In this document: in pieces, positions 1 through 9,023 of the stretch
Numbering within the stretch: position 1 is the stretch's first letter
Layout: each line of letters opens with the position of its first letter
From: Lacihabitans soyangensis
GTDB taxonomy: Bacteria > Bacteroidota > Bacteroidia > Cytophagales > Spirosomataceae
Direction of reading: 5' to 3'
Assembly (NCBI RefSeq): GCF_024343775.1
Contig: NZ_RJUF01000009.1
Coordinates: forward strand, 49,465-113,464
Length of the DNA stretch: 64,000 nucleotides
Notes under the pieces: model-generated
Database searches by the model: none
The model's input: the letters and a program-made list of their open reading frames with translations, nothing else
Told to the model about the DNA's origin: nothing
Translations under genes and position numbers: made by a program

Positions 1-202
1 AAGTAGAAGATTCCTTGATGCCGAGTGAAGTCTCGGTTGTAGTGTTACTAAACGACAATGATTTCGAGATTTCGTAGGCAAAAATTTCACCTAAGCGTTC
101 GAGATTTCTTCTGAATCTCATGGTGTCTTTTTGGATGTCTTTGTCTCGTAGTTCGCTAAGGAAATTATTGGCGATAGAGTTTTGCTCGGCTAATACCCAC
201 AT
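1..202 (-). CDS. upp: uracil phosphoribosyltransferase, N-terminal part (runs off window)
   Basis: Only the first 67 codons lie in the window; the gene continues beyond position 1. The start is the ATG at 202-200, with an in-frame TGA a few codons upstream. The protein begins MWVLAEQNSIANNFLSELRD and contains MRFRRNLERLGEIFAYEIS, which I recognise as the N-terminus of Bacteroidetes-type uracil phosphoribosyltransferases. That enzyme salvages uracil to UMP using PRPP in the cytoplasm. The PRPP-binding loop lies outside the window, so the call rests on the N-terminal signature alone. It is separated from rpsJ by a terminator hairpin and is therefore probably transcribed on its own. Confidence 0.8.
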   Translation of the reverse strand, partial: MWVLAEQNSIANNFLSELRDKDIQKDTMRFRRNLERLGEIFAYEISKSLSFSNTTTETSLGIKESST

Positions 203-296
203 TGGAATGTTATTGTTTCAACAAAAATAAGAAAATACTTTATTCTGATTCTATTTCTGCAAAAAAACAAATCCAAAACCGGAGCCCTTAAAACAC

Positions 297-328
297 AAAA
301 CCTCTTTTCCGAAAGAAAAAGAGGTTTT
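297..328 (-). terminator. rho-independent terminator after rpsJ
   Basis: AAAACCTCTTTTTC and its near-complement GAAAAGAGGTTTT form a hairpin with a four-base loop, with U-rich flank when read on the minus strand. It sits 22 bases after the rpsJ stop codon and before upp, so it would end the rpsJ transcript. Confidence 0.75.
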
Positions 329-350
329 AAAATGTCGATTCTTACGAAAA

Positions 351-656
351 CTACACTTTGATTTCAACGTCAACACCTGCTGGTAGTTCCAATTTCATAA
401 GTGCATCTACAGTTTTTGGACTTGCAGAGTAGATATCTATCAATCTCTTGTAAGTACAAAGCTGGAATTGCTCTCTTGATTTTTTTGAAACGTGAGGAGA
501 ACGCAAAACCGTAAATTTCTCAACGCGAGTAGGCAACGGAATTGGACCGCTAACTGTAGCTCCTGTAGATTTTACCGCTTTAACGATTTTCTCAGATGAG
601 TTGTCAACCAACATGTGGTCGAAAGACTTCAATTTGATTCTGATCTTTTGTGACAT
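351..656 (-). CDS. rpsJ: 30S ribosomal protein S10
   Basis: This 101-residue protein matches S10 over its whole usual length. Recognisable segments are [11 protein letters not shown] at the N-terminus, GPIPLPTR in the middle, SREQFQ, and [14 protein letters not shown] at the end. The start was placed at the ATG at 656-654, because longer readings add 21 residues with no S10 character. S10 is a small-subunit head protein and also acts in NusB-NusE antitermination. The context is odd: S10 normally leads or sits inside the str/S10 ribosomal operon next to fusA or rplC. Here it stands alone between a terminator on one side and divergent ispE on the other. Confidence 0.97.
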   Translation of the reverse strand: MSQKIRIKLKSFDHMLVDNSSEKIVKAVKSTGATVSGPIPLPTRVEKFTVLRSPHVSKKSREQFQLCTYKRLIDIYSASPKTVDALMKLELPAGVDVEIKV

Positions 657-730
657 TTGGTTCAGTTTTATTTGGTGAAAAATAAGCTTGCGAAAGAACC
701 ATTTACTCCGACAAGCCAAAAATTGGAGTG

Positions 731-760
731 CAAAATTAAGGATAATTCTCTAATCACAAA
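731..760 (-). promoter_or_regulatory. Bacteroidetes-type promoter for rpsJ
   Basis: On the minus strand TTTG (760-757) is followed after 18 bases by TAATTTTG (738-731). This fits the TTG / TAnnTTTG consensus used by the primary sigma factor of Bacteroidetes. It lies about 75 bases upstream of the rpsJ start codon and would make rpsJ a monocistronic transcript. Confidence 0.6.
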
Positions 761-890
761 AGTTTTAGGGAAAATCAATTTCGGAAACCATATTCACCGC
801 CCAAGTTTCTGTTCTCACAAACTTCACCCAGCCTTCATTCATTTCTTTGTTTCGCGGAGCCCTTTTCATAAATTTGCCAAAAATACAAGT

Positions 891-1712
891 ATGGTCACTT
901 TTCCGAACGCAAAAATAAATCTCGGGCTGAATATCATAGAAAAACGAACTGACGGATACCACAATATAGAATCCGTTTTTTATCCTATTGCCTGGTGCGA
1001 TGCTCTCGAAATGGTTAAGGCCGATAGTTTTTCTTTTCAATCGTCTGGTTTGGAAATACCTGGAAATCAAGATAACAATTTGATTTGTAAGGCATATCGA
1101 ATTTTGGAAGAAAAAGGATACTTCGGTGGAATGTCGGTGAATATACATTTGCATAAAGTATTGCCCATGGGGGCAGGCATAGGTGGTGGTTCGGCTGATG
1201 GAGCTTTTGCTTTAAAAATGCTTAATGAATTGTTTGACCTTGATTTGGGCGTGAAAGAGTTAGAAAAATTGGCTGAAAAGTTAGGAAGCGACTGTCCTTT
1301 TTTCATTGAAAATAAGCCGAAGTTTTGTTTTGGTAAAGGAACTGAATTTGAAGAGATAGAGATTTCTTTGAAAGGTAAATATATTGTTTTGGTAAATCCT
1401 CTAATACACATTTCTACGGCTGAGGCCTATTCTGGTGTTCGACCAAGAAAACCAGAGGTCCCGATAAAAGATATTGTTTCTGGGCCAGTTTCAATGTGGA
1501 AAAATACTTTGAAGAATGATTTTGAAGCAAAAATTATCGACAACCATCCCAAAATAGGACAGATTAAGAATAGTTTATACCACAATGGAGCAATTTATGC
1601 TTCTATGACAGGAAGCGGTTCTACAGTATTTGGGATTTTCGACACCAAGGTAGAGGATCTGGAAAAAATCTTCTTGGATTGTGTTATTTGGCAAGGTCAG
1701 AGCCAGTTTTAA
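891..1712 (+). CDS. ispE: 4-diphosphocytidyl-2-C-methyl-D-erythritol kinase
   Basis: This 273-residue GHMP-family kinase phosphorylates CDP-methylerythritol in the MEP isoprenoid pathway. The N-terminus has NAKINLGL with the expected Lys8, followed by DGYHNIESVF. The ATP-binding glycine loop is PMGAGIGGGSADGAF at about residues 92-106. GSDCPFF at about 132-138 carries the catalytic Asp, and MTGSGSTVFG lies near the C-terminus. The start is the ATG at 891. An in-frame extension back to 657 is open, but it contains nothing resembling the family and would run into the rpsJ promoter. The gene is divergent from rpsJ, with a 234-base spacer that holds the rpsJ promoter. Confidence 0.95.
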   Translation: MVTFPNAKINLGLNIIEKRTDGYHNIESVFYPIAWCDALEMVKADSFSFQSSGLEIPGNQDNNLICKAYRILEEKGYFGGMSVNIHLHKVLPMGAGIGGGSADGAFALKMLNELFDLDLGVKELEKLAEKLGSDCPFFIENKPKFCFGKGTEFEEIEISLKGKYIVLVNPLIHISTAEAYSGVRPRKPEVPIKDIVSGPVSMWKNTLKNDFEAKIIDNHPKIGQIKNSLYHNGAIYASMTGSGSTVFGIFDTKVEDLEKIFLDCVIWQGQSQF

Positions 1713-1903
1713 TTTCAACTTACTGCTATTTATTTGGCTTTACTCACTGGTTTTTTTGTTACTTATTTTTAAGGCGGTGGTCTAAAACCTATAAAAATGA
1801 TTCAGTTTTGTAAATATTTTTAAAACTCTAACCACATAATAAATTTTCCTTTTAAGGTAATTCACATTTCTTATTTTTGCAAAGTCCACTTTTGCTATAA
1901 ACC

Positions 1904-4900
1904 ATGTATAAAATAACACTGACATTACTTTTTGTTGCTCATTTTGTATTTGGGCAATACCCATCTGGTTTTCAGGAAGAGAGTTTCGGTTCATGGAATT
2001 TGCCCATGAATGTAATTTTCGATCATGCCAATAGGATGTACGTCACTGAGCGTGATGGTAGATTCTATTTGTATCATAACAACCAAAAGACGTTGCTAAT
2101 TGACCTGAGGGAAGAGGTGGCTACTTATGGTGACTTTGGGTTGTTAAGTGCTGCCCTTGATCCAAATTTCTCCCAAAATGGTTTTGTTTATCTTTATTAT
2201 GTAGTTGATCGCCACCATTTGCTATATAATGGCACTAACAATTATTCCCCTTCGGCTGACGAACAAGGTGCCACCATTTGCAGAGTGACAAGATTCACGC
2301 TTAATCCAGCGAACGGATTTAATTCTCTTTTGCCAAATTCAAGGCTAGTTTTGATAGGTGAGACCAAATCGTCTGGTTTTCCCATGACAGGAATTTACCA
2401 TTCGGGGGGTGATATAAAATTTGCCATTGATGGTTCGCTGCTGATATCATGTGGTGACGGTGCTAGCGGAGCCGATTACGAATATCAAGCATTGGTAGAT
2501 GGTATCATTACGCAAGAAGAGTATAATGCTCAGAGGCTTTGGCGATGCCAAATACCAAATTCGTTGAACGGAAAAATAGTTAGAATAAACCCTGCCAATG
2601 GAGACGGCATTACATCGAATCCATATTACAATGCCTCCCTACCAAGATCGCCACAGTCCAGAGTGTATGCGTTGGGATTTCGGAATCCATTCAGGTTTAC
2701 TATAAAACCAGGTACGGGCGGTCATAGTTTGGGAGAGGGGAATGCGGGGGTCTTATATGTGGGAGATGTGGGGCAGGATACCAAAGAAGAAATAAATGTA
2801 GTCACTGCCGCTGGTCAGAACTTTGGGTGGCCCAGGTGGGAAGGAATTGACCAGACGTACGACAATAACCCAACTTACAACCCCACGAATCCCAAGAAGC
2901 CCACCATTGAGTGGGGTAGGGCAGGTTCCACAGCTAGAGTGGTAATAAACGATGTGGTTCATAATGTTGGTTCTGGAGCATTTCCATATTCCAATTTTGT
3001 GGGAGGAGGCTCTATCGGAGGTGTTTTTTATGAAGGAGATGATTATCCGAGCCAATACCATGGGAGCTATTTCTTTGCAGAATTTAATAATAGATGGGTC
3101 CAGAACTTCCAGTTTGATGGTTCGCAGAATCCTACATCAAAGATTGACTTTCATCCCGAAATCGCGGGTTTAATAAGCTTCGTGTATAATAAACATGATG
3201 AATGTATCTATTTTACGGCAGTAACTGGAGTCGTAAAAAAAATCAAGTACGCACCCTTTGGAAATCAAGCACCTACTGCCAGGTTTACGAATAATCCTGC
3301 ATTCGGAACTAGTCCGCTTAATGTAAGTTTCAACGCCACCACATCTACTGACCCAGAAAACGGACCATTAACTTACAGTTGGAACTTTGGTGATGGGGGC
3401 TCTGCCACAGGACCCACTCCAACTCATCAGTTTGTGGCTGGAAACGGCAGCCCGCAAGCATTTACGGTCATTCTTACAGTCACCGACAATCAGGGAGCTG
3501 CTTCTCAATTTTCCAGAATAGTTTCCTTAAATAACACACCACCGAATATCTTATCGACGAGTTTAGACAATGTGCAGGTTTTTGCAACATCTGGAACCCA
3601 AAGCTTGAATTTGAACGCTCAGGTTTTGGATAATGAGCAAAGCAGCGGAAGTCTTTCTTACAAATGGCAAGCCTTTTTGTATCACAACGATCACCGGCAC
3701 CAAGAACTGAATGTACAAACATCGTCGACAAATTTTATAGTCGGTATGGTGCCATGCGACAATGTTTTATATTTCTATAGATTTATTCTTACCGTTACAG
3801 ATTCATATGGCTTGGAGACAGTTTTTCAAAAGGATTTATTTCCCAATTGCAATGTTTCTGATAACAGTCCACCTACTTTTCCAAATTTAAAAGTTGAGGA
3901 AATAAATTCTTCTGGTTTTAAGCTTACCTGGAATGCCATTTCTGATAATGATGGCGTGAAGAATATTGAGGTTGTAATCAATGGCAAAAGTGAAGGCTTT
4001 ATTAGCTCTTTGGCCACCAGTTATACTTATCAATCTACCGGCAACATTTTGGGGAGTAATTTTAAAGTCTACATAATTGCCAGAGATTTTGCCTCGAATA
4101 AGACTGAAAGTTCGGTGATAGATTTTACTCCACTTTTAGCTTGCTCAGGAGGCAGTGCCTCTATTTATCTGTCTAATCTTCAGGAAGCATCATCGACTAA
4201 CGGCTACGGGCAGTTTGAGAAAGACAAAAGTAATGGGGAGTATTATCCGAATGACGGAAATACGCTCACCTTAAACGGAGTAACCTTTGCCAAAGGGCTT
4301 GGGGTGCATGCCTATTCAGAGATAACTTACAACATTGCCGGTCAAGGTTACGAGAATTTCAGTGCTACTGTAGGTATAGATGATGAGATATTTGGCAATA
4401 TCTGTGGTACGGTGATTTTTAAGGTTTATCTCGACAATAGTTTGGCTTTTCAAAGTGCGGTTTTAAATCAAAATTCGGCTCCACTTCCTATCAACCTCAG
4501 TGTAATAGGTAAAAGTATCGTTCGGCTTGTGGTAGAAAACGCCGGCGATGGAAACTGTGGAGACCATGCAGATTGGGCCGATGCCAAATTTTCAGTAGCT
4601 TGTGTGAGTAATGATTATTTAGCACCAGGAACACCTCAGAATCTTTCAGTGACTAATCAACCTTCTGGATATTTATTTTCGTGGCAGGCTGTTACAGATA
4701 ACCTAGACCCACAAGTTGAGTATGAAGTATTTTTAAACGGTCAGTTTTTGGGGAATTCATTTACTCCGAATTTTCCCGCGACAAGTCTACCTGCTGGCAA
4801 CAATTATTTTACTGTTCAGGCCAAAGACGACAGTGGAAATAGGTCTGTTAGTCAAGCTTTTATTATCAATAATTGTCCATCGAGTTTGAATATTTTTCAA

Positions 4901-5080
4901 ACTGGAAACATTTCTAACCAAACAATTATCAGAAAGGCCTCGCAATATATCACTGCTGCCAACTCCATTAATAATCAGTCGAATGTGGAGTATCGTGCAG
5001 GGAATTCGGTTACGTTAAATCCTGGGTTTTCGATTACTCAGAGCGTTTTTTTGGTAAAAATTCAGGGATGTGATAATTGA
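1904..5080 (+). CDS. secreted PQQ-dependent sugar dehydrogenase-like protein with PKD, NPCBM and FN3-like domains
   Basis: This is a 1058-residue modular secreted protein. A signal peptide of about 17 residues ends at FG before QYPSG. Residues about 20-450 form a glucose/sorbosone dehydrogenase-type beta-propeller, with PMTGIYHSGGDIKFAIDG, ALGFRNPFRF and VGDVGQDTKEEINVV. A PKD domain follows (SYNWNFGDG-like SYSWNF... GDG pattern near 500). Next come FN3-like modules, an NPCBM-type carbohydrate-binding domain (FAKGLGVHAYSEITYNI, about 800) and a second FN3. The C-terminus, YRAGNSVTLNPGF then a Gly-Cys near the end, matches the 3-coathanger/GCX-COOH type sorting region of Bacteroidetes. The role is probably oxidation of a sugar at the cell surface. 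The substrate cannot be inferred. A TATTTTTG promoter-like box lies at 1872-1879. Confidence 0.85.
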   Translation: MYKITLTLLFVAHFVFGQYPSGFQEESFGSWNLPMNVIFDHANRMYVTERDGRFYLYHNNQKTLLIDLREEVATYGDFGLLSAALDPNFSQNGFVYLYYVVDRHHLLYNGTNNYSPSADEQGATICRVTRFTLNPANGFNSLLPNSRLVLIGETKSSGFPMTGIYHSGGDIKFAIDGSLLISCGDGASGADYEYQALVDGIITQEEYNAQRLWRCQIPNSLNGKIVRINPANGDGITSNPYYNASLPRSPQSRVYALGFRNPFRFTIKPGTGGHSLGEGNAGVLYVGDVGQDTKEEINVVTAAGQNFGWPRWEGIDQTYDNNPTYNPTNPKKPTIEWGRAGSTARVVINDVVHNVGSGAFPYSNFVGGGSIGGVFYEGDDYPSQYHGSYFFAEFNNRWVQNFQFDGSQNPTSKIDFHPEIAGLISFVYNKHDECIYFTAVTGVVKKIKYAPFGNQAPTARFTNNPAFGTSPLNVSFNATTSTDPENGPLTYSWNFGDGGSATGPTPTHQFVAGNGSPQAFTVILTVTDNQGAASQFSRIVSLNNTPPNILSTSLDNVQVFATSGTQSLNLNAQVLDNEQSSGSLSYKWQAFLYHNDHRHQELNVQTSSTNFIVGMVPCDNVLYFYRFILTVTDSYGLETVFQKDLFPNCNVSDNSPPTFPNLKVEEINSSGFKLTWNAISDNDGVKNIEVVINGKSEGFISSLATSYTYQSTGNILGSNFKVYIIARDFASNKTESSVIDFTPLLACSGGSASIYLSNLQEASSTNGYGQFEKDKSNGEYYPNDGNTLTLNGVTFAKGLGVHAYSEITYNIAGQGYENFSATVGIDDEIFGNICGTVIFKVYLDNSLAFQSAVLNQNSAPLPINLSVIGKSIVRLVVENAGDGNCGDHADWADAKFSVACVSNDYLAPGTPQNLSVTNQPSGYLFSWQAVTDNLDPQVEYEVFLNGQFLGNSFTPNFPATSLPAGNNYFTVQAKDDSGNRSVSQAFIINNCPSSLNIFQTGNISNQTIIRKASQYITAANSINNQSNVEYRAGNSVTLNPGFSITQSVFLVKIQGCDN

Positions 5081-5101
5081 AAGTTCATTTTGATCTCGGA
5101 T

Positions 5102-5120
5102 TTTAGTAAATTTTACTAAA
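5102..5120. promoter_or_regulatory. 19-base perfect palindrome upstream of deoC
   Basis: TTTAGTAAA-T-TTTACTAAA is a perfect inverted repeat with a single central base, 39 bases before the deoC start. It lacks a terminator-like T tract directly after the short stem. It is more likely a repressor operator for deoC than the end of the upstream transcript, but this is inference. Confidence 0.45.
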
Positions 5121-5158
5121 TTTAGCCTTTAGTAATTCAACCATTCCCCGATCAGAAA

Positions 5159-5914
5159 ATGTATACCATTAAAGATATCTCCAAAATGATTGACCATTCG
5201 TTGTTGCACCCTACAATGACGGATAAGGACTTGCAGGAGGGCTGTGAAATAGCAAAGCAGTACGATGTTGCTGCTGTTTGTATTAAACCCTATTTTGTAA
5301 AAGAAGCAGCCGAAATATTAAAAGGTTCCGATGTTAAAGTATGCAGCGTAATTGGCTTTCCGCATGGAAACGGCACCATTCAGGCCAAAGTTTTTGAGAC
5401 TAGACTAGCATGCAAAGATGGAGCAACGGAGATTGATATGGTGGTAAATGCAGGGAAGGTTTTGGGAGAGGACTGGCGTTATGTAAAAAAGGAAATAAAT
5501 GCCATCAACAAAGAATGTCTGAAGCATGGAGCGGTTTTGAAGGTTATCTTTGAGAACGACTTCATTACAAAAGACAAGTACAAAATCAAACTCTGTAAGA
5601 TATGCTCAACAGTTGGTGTGGCGTTTATTAAAACTTCCACAGGTTATGGTTACGTAAAGCAATCCAATGGCGATTATAATTACAAAGGTGCCACTGAGCA
5701 TGACCTTATTTTGATGCGTAAACATGCATCTCCAGAGGTTCAAATAAAAGCAGCAGGAGGTGTAAGAACGCTTGATGGCCTGCTGAAAGTAAGAGAATTG
5801 GGTTGTACCAGGCTTGGAGCTACGGCCACTATTACTATCATCGAAGATGCTAAGAAAAGGCTTGGAATAGCCACAGATGTCGTTAATACTAAATCTGAGA
5901 TTTCGGGGTATTGA
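5159..5914 (+). CDS. deoC: deoxyribose-phosphate aldolase
   Basis: This 251-residue class I aldolase cleaves 2-deoxyribose 5-phosphate to acetaldehyde and glyceraldehyde 3-phosphate in deoxynucleoside catabolism. The N-terminus is IDHSLLHPTMTD. EIDMVVNAG carries Asp93. The Schiff-base lysine is Lys158 in FIKTSTGYG, and the accessory lysine is Lys197 in IKAAGGVRT. Length and motif spacing are normal, and no signal peptide is seen. The gene stands alone between two unrelated units, with a 19-base palindrome just upstream that may control it. Confidence 0.97.
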   Translation: MYTIKDISKMIDHSLLHPTMTDKDLQEGCEIAKQYDVAAVCIKPYFVKEAAEILKGSDVKVCSVIGFPHGNGTIQAKVFETRLACKDGATEIDMVVNAGKVLGEDWRYVKKEINAINKECLKHGAVLKVIFENDFITKDKYKIKLCKICSTVGVAFIKTSTGYGYVKQSNGDYNYKGATEHDLILMRKHASPEVQIKAAGGVRTLDGLLKVRELGCTRLGATATITIIEDAKKRLGIATDVVNTKSEISGY

Positions 5915-5919
5915 GTTTT

Positions 5920-6564
5920 TTAAAACTGAAATCCTAACCGAACTTGAAAACGATTTAGATTTTTGGTTTCAACACTCGCAATATTGTAGAAATCAGATTC
6001 GTCGAAGTTTTGGCTGACTTCCATGTATTGATATTTGTAGCCAAAGTTAACTAGCCAGGCAGATCCGTTACGGGTTGGAAACTTAAACCCTATGGTAGGA
6101 TTTATTAGAATTCCCCCAGTTACATCTTCGTAACTGTTTTTACTAGCACCAAAAGTAGCTCCATATCCAGCGTCTATTCCAGCTTGAAGTTTAGCCCCTT
6201 GTTCGTTTTTCTCGTAGATAACATGCCTCAATCCAAGTGCTACGGGAACCAAAACCGATGATGAATACATGTCAAATCCTGTGGTTAGGCCGACTGTGGT
6301 TTTTTTTCTTACCTGAAAACCATTAAATGTTTGAATGCTCAAATTTGCAACGTTTTGAAGGCTATAACCGTTTGGTGTTGGGTTGGGCCAATAGCTGGAG
6401 TAGCTGGGATAATAATAAGAATAATTGGCGTTTTTTACTCTTCCAAATAAAACACCAAACTCAGTCTGATTGACAAACGGATATTTGAATAATTTCTCTT
6501 TCTGTGCAAAAGAAATGTTCAGAACCAAACTTCCGATTATCGCGAGGATAAATATCTTTTTCAT
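5920..6564 (-). CDS. outer-membrane beta-barrel-like protein
   Basis: This 214-residue protein has a clear signal peptide (MKKIFILAIIGSLVLNISFA, cut before QKEK). Alternating aromatic strands follow, such as YKYQYMEVS, and the C-terminal strand ends in FQVRLGFQF, typical of an outer-membrane beta-barrel terminus. It is the last gene of a four-gene minus-strand operon. Its start codon overlaps the stop of the preceding LVIVD gene by four bases, so the two are translationally coupled. I do not recognise a specific function. The context suggests a role at the outer membrane together with the lipoproteins upstream. Confidence 0.7.
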   Translation of the reverse strand: MKKIFILAIIGSLVLNISFAQKEKLFKYPFVNQTEFGVLFGRVKNANYSYYYPSYSSYWPNPTPNGYSLQNVANLSIQTFNGFQVRKKTTVGLTTGFDMYSSSVLVPVALGLRHVIYEKNEQGAKLQAGIDAGYGATFGASKNSYEDVTGGILINPTIGFKFPTRNGSAWLVNFGYKYQYMEVSQNFDESDFYNIASVETKNLNRFQVRLGFQF

Positions 6565-7823
6565 TTCTTAACTTCTATTTTACTAAGTAATTTCAAGTTC
6601 TTTGGGTCGCTATTGTCATATTGATAGAGTCCATCTTCGCCAATCATTAACAATAGTTTATCGTTTAGTTGTATCACATCAAAAGCATGTATGTTTTTGA
6701 TATGTTGCTGCAATTTTAAGTCGGTTGATTCTTTTGCATCATAAGACTTAAGGCCATATTTGCCCTCACAGACTGTCAGTTTACTATTTAAAACTGAAAG
6801 CCCATGTGGATTTTCCATTTGATACGATTTAATCAAAAAAGGTGAGCCCAAGTTTCTAACATCCACCACATCGAGCTGGTTGGGGGCAGCACCGCACCAT
6901 CCTTGTCTCAAGGTTACATATGCCTTGTCGTTTTCCACCACTACTGGGTCGCAGGCTCGTGCATGTTGAAATATCGAAAGCCTTTGTGGAGAAGCTGGGT
7001 TGATGTTATCATAAATATACATACCCGTGTTGGAGCCGATAAATAGTTTGTCTTTGTAGGGGAAAATGGTTTCAATTCCCCAGCCTAAGTTTATTTTGTT
7101 AACCGAGTCAGGTTTTTGACCTGTTTTTATGCTAAATACCAAAAGGTCAGATTGGGTTGCTGCGTATAGGTAATCGTCGTGTATCGTGAATCTTGCCATT
7201 GAGCCTCCAGTTCCAGTGCCACCTGATGTGTTGCCTGAGCTGTTGGTATTTCCTTGGAATGAGTCAAATGCCACCCCACCTCTAAATACTGGCCAAACAG
7301 TTCCATTCTGGCCGCAGTTTGTGGAAACAGTTTGTGTGACTGTCTTGAATTCGTAATCTGTAACGATTTTAGAATAAGGGTCATAATACCAACTTATTCC
7401 ATCTACCAGGCCATAATTAAACATGTTCCGCACTCTGCCCACTTCTTTGATGCTCTTTGGGTTGGTAATGTCTAAAGCCACAAGATCGGTGTAGCTATCG
7501 GCGTACAGAATATTGTTTCTGACCGCCATGTCTATTACTCCAGGTATTTTCAGAAAAGAAAGCTTTACTGGGCTCGAAGGATTGGTATTGTCAATGATGT
7601 GTAGTCCTTTCTTTACTTCGTTTATGATCAAATAGTTGTCATAAGCATAGATTTTGCCTGGTTTCACCAAATCTTGAGGTCCCTCTGTTGAAATGCCGGC
7701 TCTAACTTGTTCTATGCCCACTTGAAAAGGAACAGTAGCTCTGTAGGTACGTGTTTGGGTGCAATCGTCTACGCAACTCCAGCTTGTAAATGCTGCGAAA
7801 AGTATAATCAATAGTTTTTTCAT
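6561..7823 (-). CDS. LVIVD-repeat lipoprotein
   Basis: This is a 420-residue lipoprotein, with signal MKKLLIILFAAFTSWSC and a lipobox cysteine at position 17. The rest consists of repeated blades of the LVIVD type, such as YLIINEVKKGLHIIDNTNPS, VALDITNPKSIKEVG and LDVVDVRNLGSPFLI. These repeats are thought to build a beta-propeller on the cell surface. A glycine/serine-rich linker lies around residue 190. The gene is third in a four-gene operon and overlaps both neighbours by the ATGA pattern. No enzymatic motif is visible, so the role is unknown. Confidence 0.8.
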   Translation of the reverse strand: MKKLLIILFAAFTSWSCVDDCTQTRTYRATVPFQVGIEQVRAGISTEGPQDLVKPGKIYAYDNYLIINEVKKGLHIIDNTNPSSPVKLSFLKIPGVIDMAVRNNILYADSYTDLVALDITNPKSIKEVGRVRNMFNYGLVDGISWYYDPYSKIVTDYEFKTVTQTVSTNCGQNGTVWPVFRGGVAFDSFQGNTNSSGNTSGGTGTGGSMARFTIHDDYLYAATQSDLLVFSIKTGQKPDSVNKINLGWGIETIFPYKDKLFIGSNTGMYIYDNINPASPQRLSIFQHARACDPVVVENDKAYVTLRQGWCGAAPNQLDVVDVRNLGSPFLIKSYQMENPHGLSVLNSKLTVCEGKYGLKSYDAKESTDLKLQQHIKNIHAFDVIQLNDKLLLMIGEDGLYQYDNSDPKNLKLLSKIEVKK

Positions 7824-9022
7824 AGATTTGAAACTTTACCAATGAACATAATGGTGTTTGAGGTCTTTTCTGTGATCAAGAAGGCAAAAGGTTTGTTGCA
7901 GATAATTTCTGGATAAACCGGCAAAGAAGTTAGCTCTATTCCTATGGTTGTCACCGCTGCGGCTTCTGTTCCTTTTTCGTCTACAGCTACGTAGGTATCT
8001 TGCTTTACAAATCCAACTTTAAGTTTTCCGGCTGGCTTGGCAATTTTTGATAAATCAGCTTGGCTTCCAAATGCCTTCACCATGCCCATTTTTTGCAAAA
8101 TAGAATTCAATTTTTTAGAATACTCTATCGTGAATTTTGGTAAACCTATTACTACTTTTCTTTTAGCCATAGAATTTTGAGCAGCCTGCCAATTGGTAGC
8201 ATCAAGCTTTGAGACAATATTTTCTACAGTTCCAGATTTTGGCAAAAGAACCGTCATATTATATTTTTCATTGCCATATGGAAGCTCTACCAGTTGATAG
8301 TTCTCAGTGTCTGCATATTTGAATTCTGCCGTTTGGTTCATCATGTCCACTGTTTTGGTAGCTTTGGTTCCAATGAATTCTACTTTTTGTGTGTTCTCAG
8401 TTTTAAATTCTTTGGTCCAATCTCCTTTAAAGTACAGAGCATTTATTAAAAACATCACTTGACTAGGTTCTATTTGCTCAAGAATCTTCTTGATTTTGGC
8501 ATTTGTATTGTCGCTTGCCCATTTGTTGATTTTATCCACTGTGGCTGGATTGCCAAAATCTTCGTTGTAGAGCCTTGCCTTGAAATTGCTTGTAAGATTG
8601 TCGATGAAGCTTTGCTCCGATGTGAAATTTTTGTCTTGCCATATAGAGTTGGCAATGGTGTTAACCACTTTTGGGTCTACTTTCGGTAGGTTTTCTATCA
8701 ATTCCAAATAGGTTTTATTGATTTCTTCCATGCTTTGATTCTCTAATCCCAAAACCTTCTGAATTTCGGTTTTCGTATCGGTATCGGCACCATTTAGGAG
8801 CATACCTAAGGCAATATGCAAGCTAAGTGGCGAGATGAAATAGTTTTTGTCAACAGATTCGTCCGCTTGAAGGTTTCTCCAAAAATCAAAAGCAAAATTT
8901 GAAGTTTTCGCAGCAAAATCAGATGAAATATTGACTGACTTTACCTCTGGGGTGGATTGTTCGCAATTGCTCATCGTAAATAAAATGGCTGTAAGTGAGA
9001 TGCTTAGAATTATCCTTTTCAT
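7820..9022 (-). CDS. serpin family lipoprotein (serine protease inhibitor)
   Basis: This 400-residue protein has a lipoprotein signal (lipobox cysteine at about position 20, SNCEQ) followed by a full serpin fold. Family landmarks are NYFISPLSLHIALGMLLNGA near the N-terminus and NALYFKGDWTKEF in the shutter region. The hinge of the reactive centre loop is VDEKGTEAAAVT, and the C-terminal signature is NKPFAFLITEKTSNTIMFIG. The short-side-chain hinge suggests a working inhibitory serpin that traps serine or cysteine proteases by insertion of its loop. The residues after the hinge (TIGIELTSLPVYP) do not tell me the target. It is second in the operon, between a META lipoprotein and an LVIVD protein. 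Confidence 0.93.
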   Translation of the reverse strand: MKRIILSISLTAILFTMSNCEQSTPEVKSVNISSDFAAKTSNFAFDFWRNLQADESVDKNYFISPLSLHIALGMLLNGADTDTKTEIQKVLGLENQSMEEINKTYLELIENLPKVDPKVVNTIANSIWQDKNFTSEQSFIDNLTSNFKARLYNEDFGNPATVDKINKWASDNTNAKIKKILEQIEPSQVMFLINALYFKGDWTKEFKTENTQKVEFIGTKATKTVDMMNQTAEFKYADTENYQLVELPYGNEKYNMTVLLPKSGTVENIVSKLDATNWQAAQNSMAKRKVVIGLPKFTIEYSKKLNSILQKMGMVKAFGSQADLSKIAKPAGKLKVGFVKQDTYVAVDEKGTEAAAVTTIGIELTSLPVYPEIICNKPFAFLITEKTSNTIMFIGKVSNL

Positions 9023-9023
9023 A

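Noticed and set aside
657..890. N-terminal extension of ispE
   Set aside because: The frame is open but covers the rpsJ promoter and resembles no GHMP kinase sequence. The ATG at 891 begins exactly at the conserved domain.
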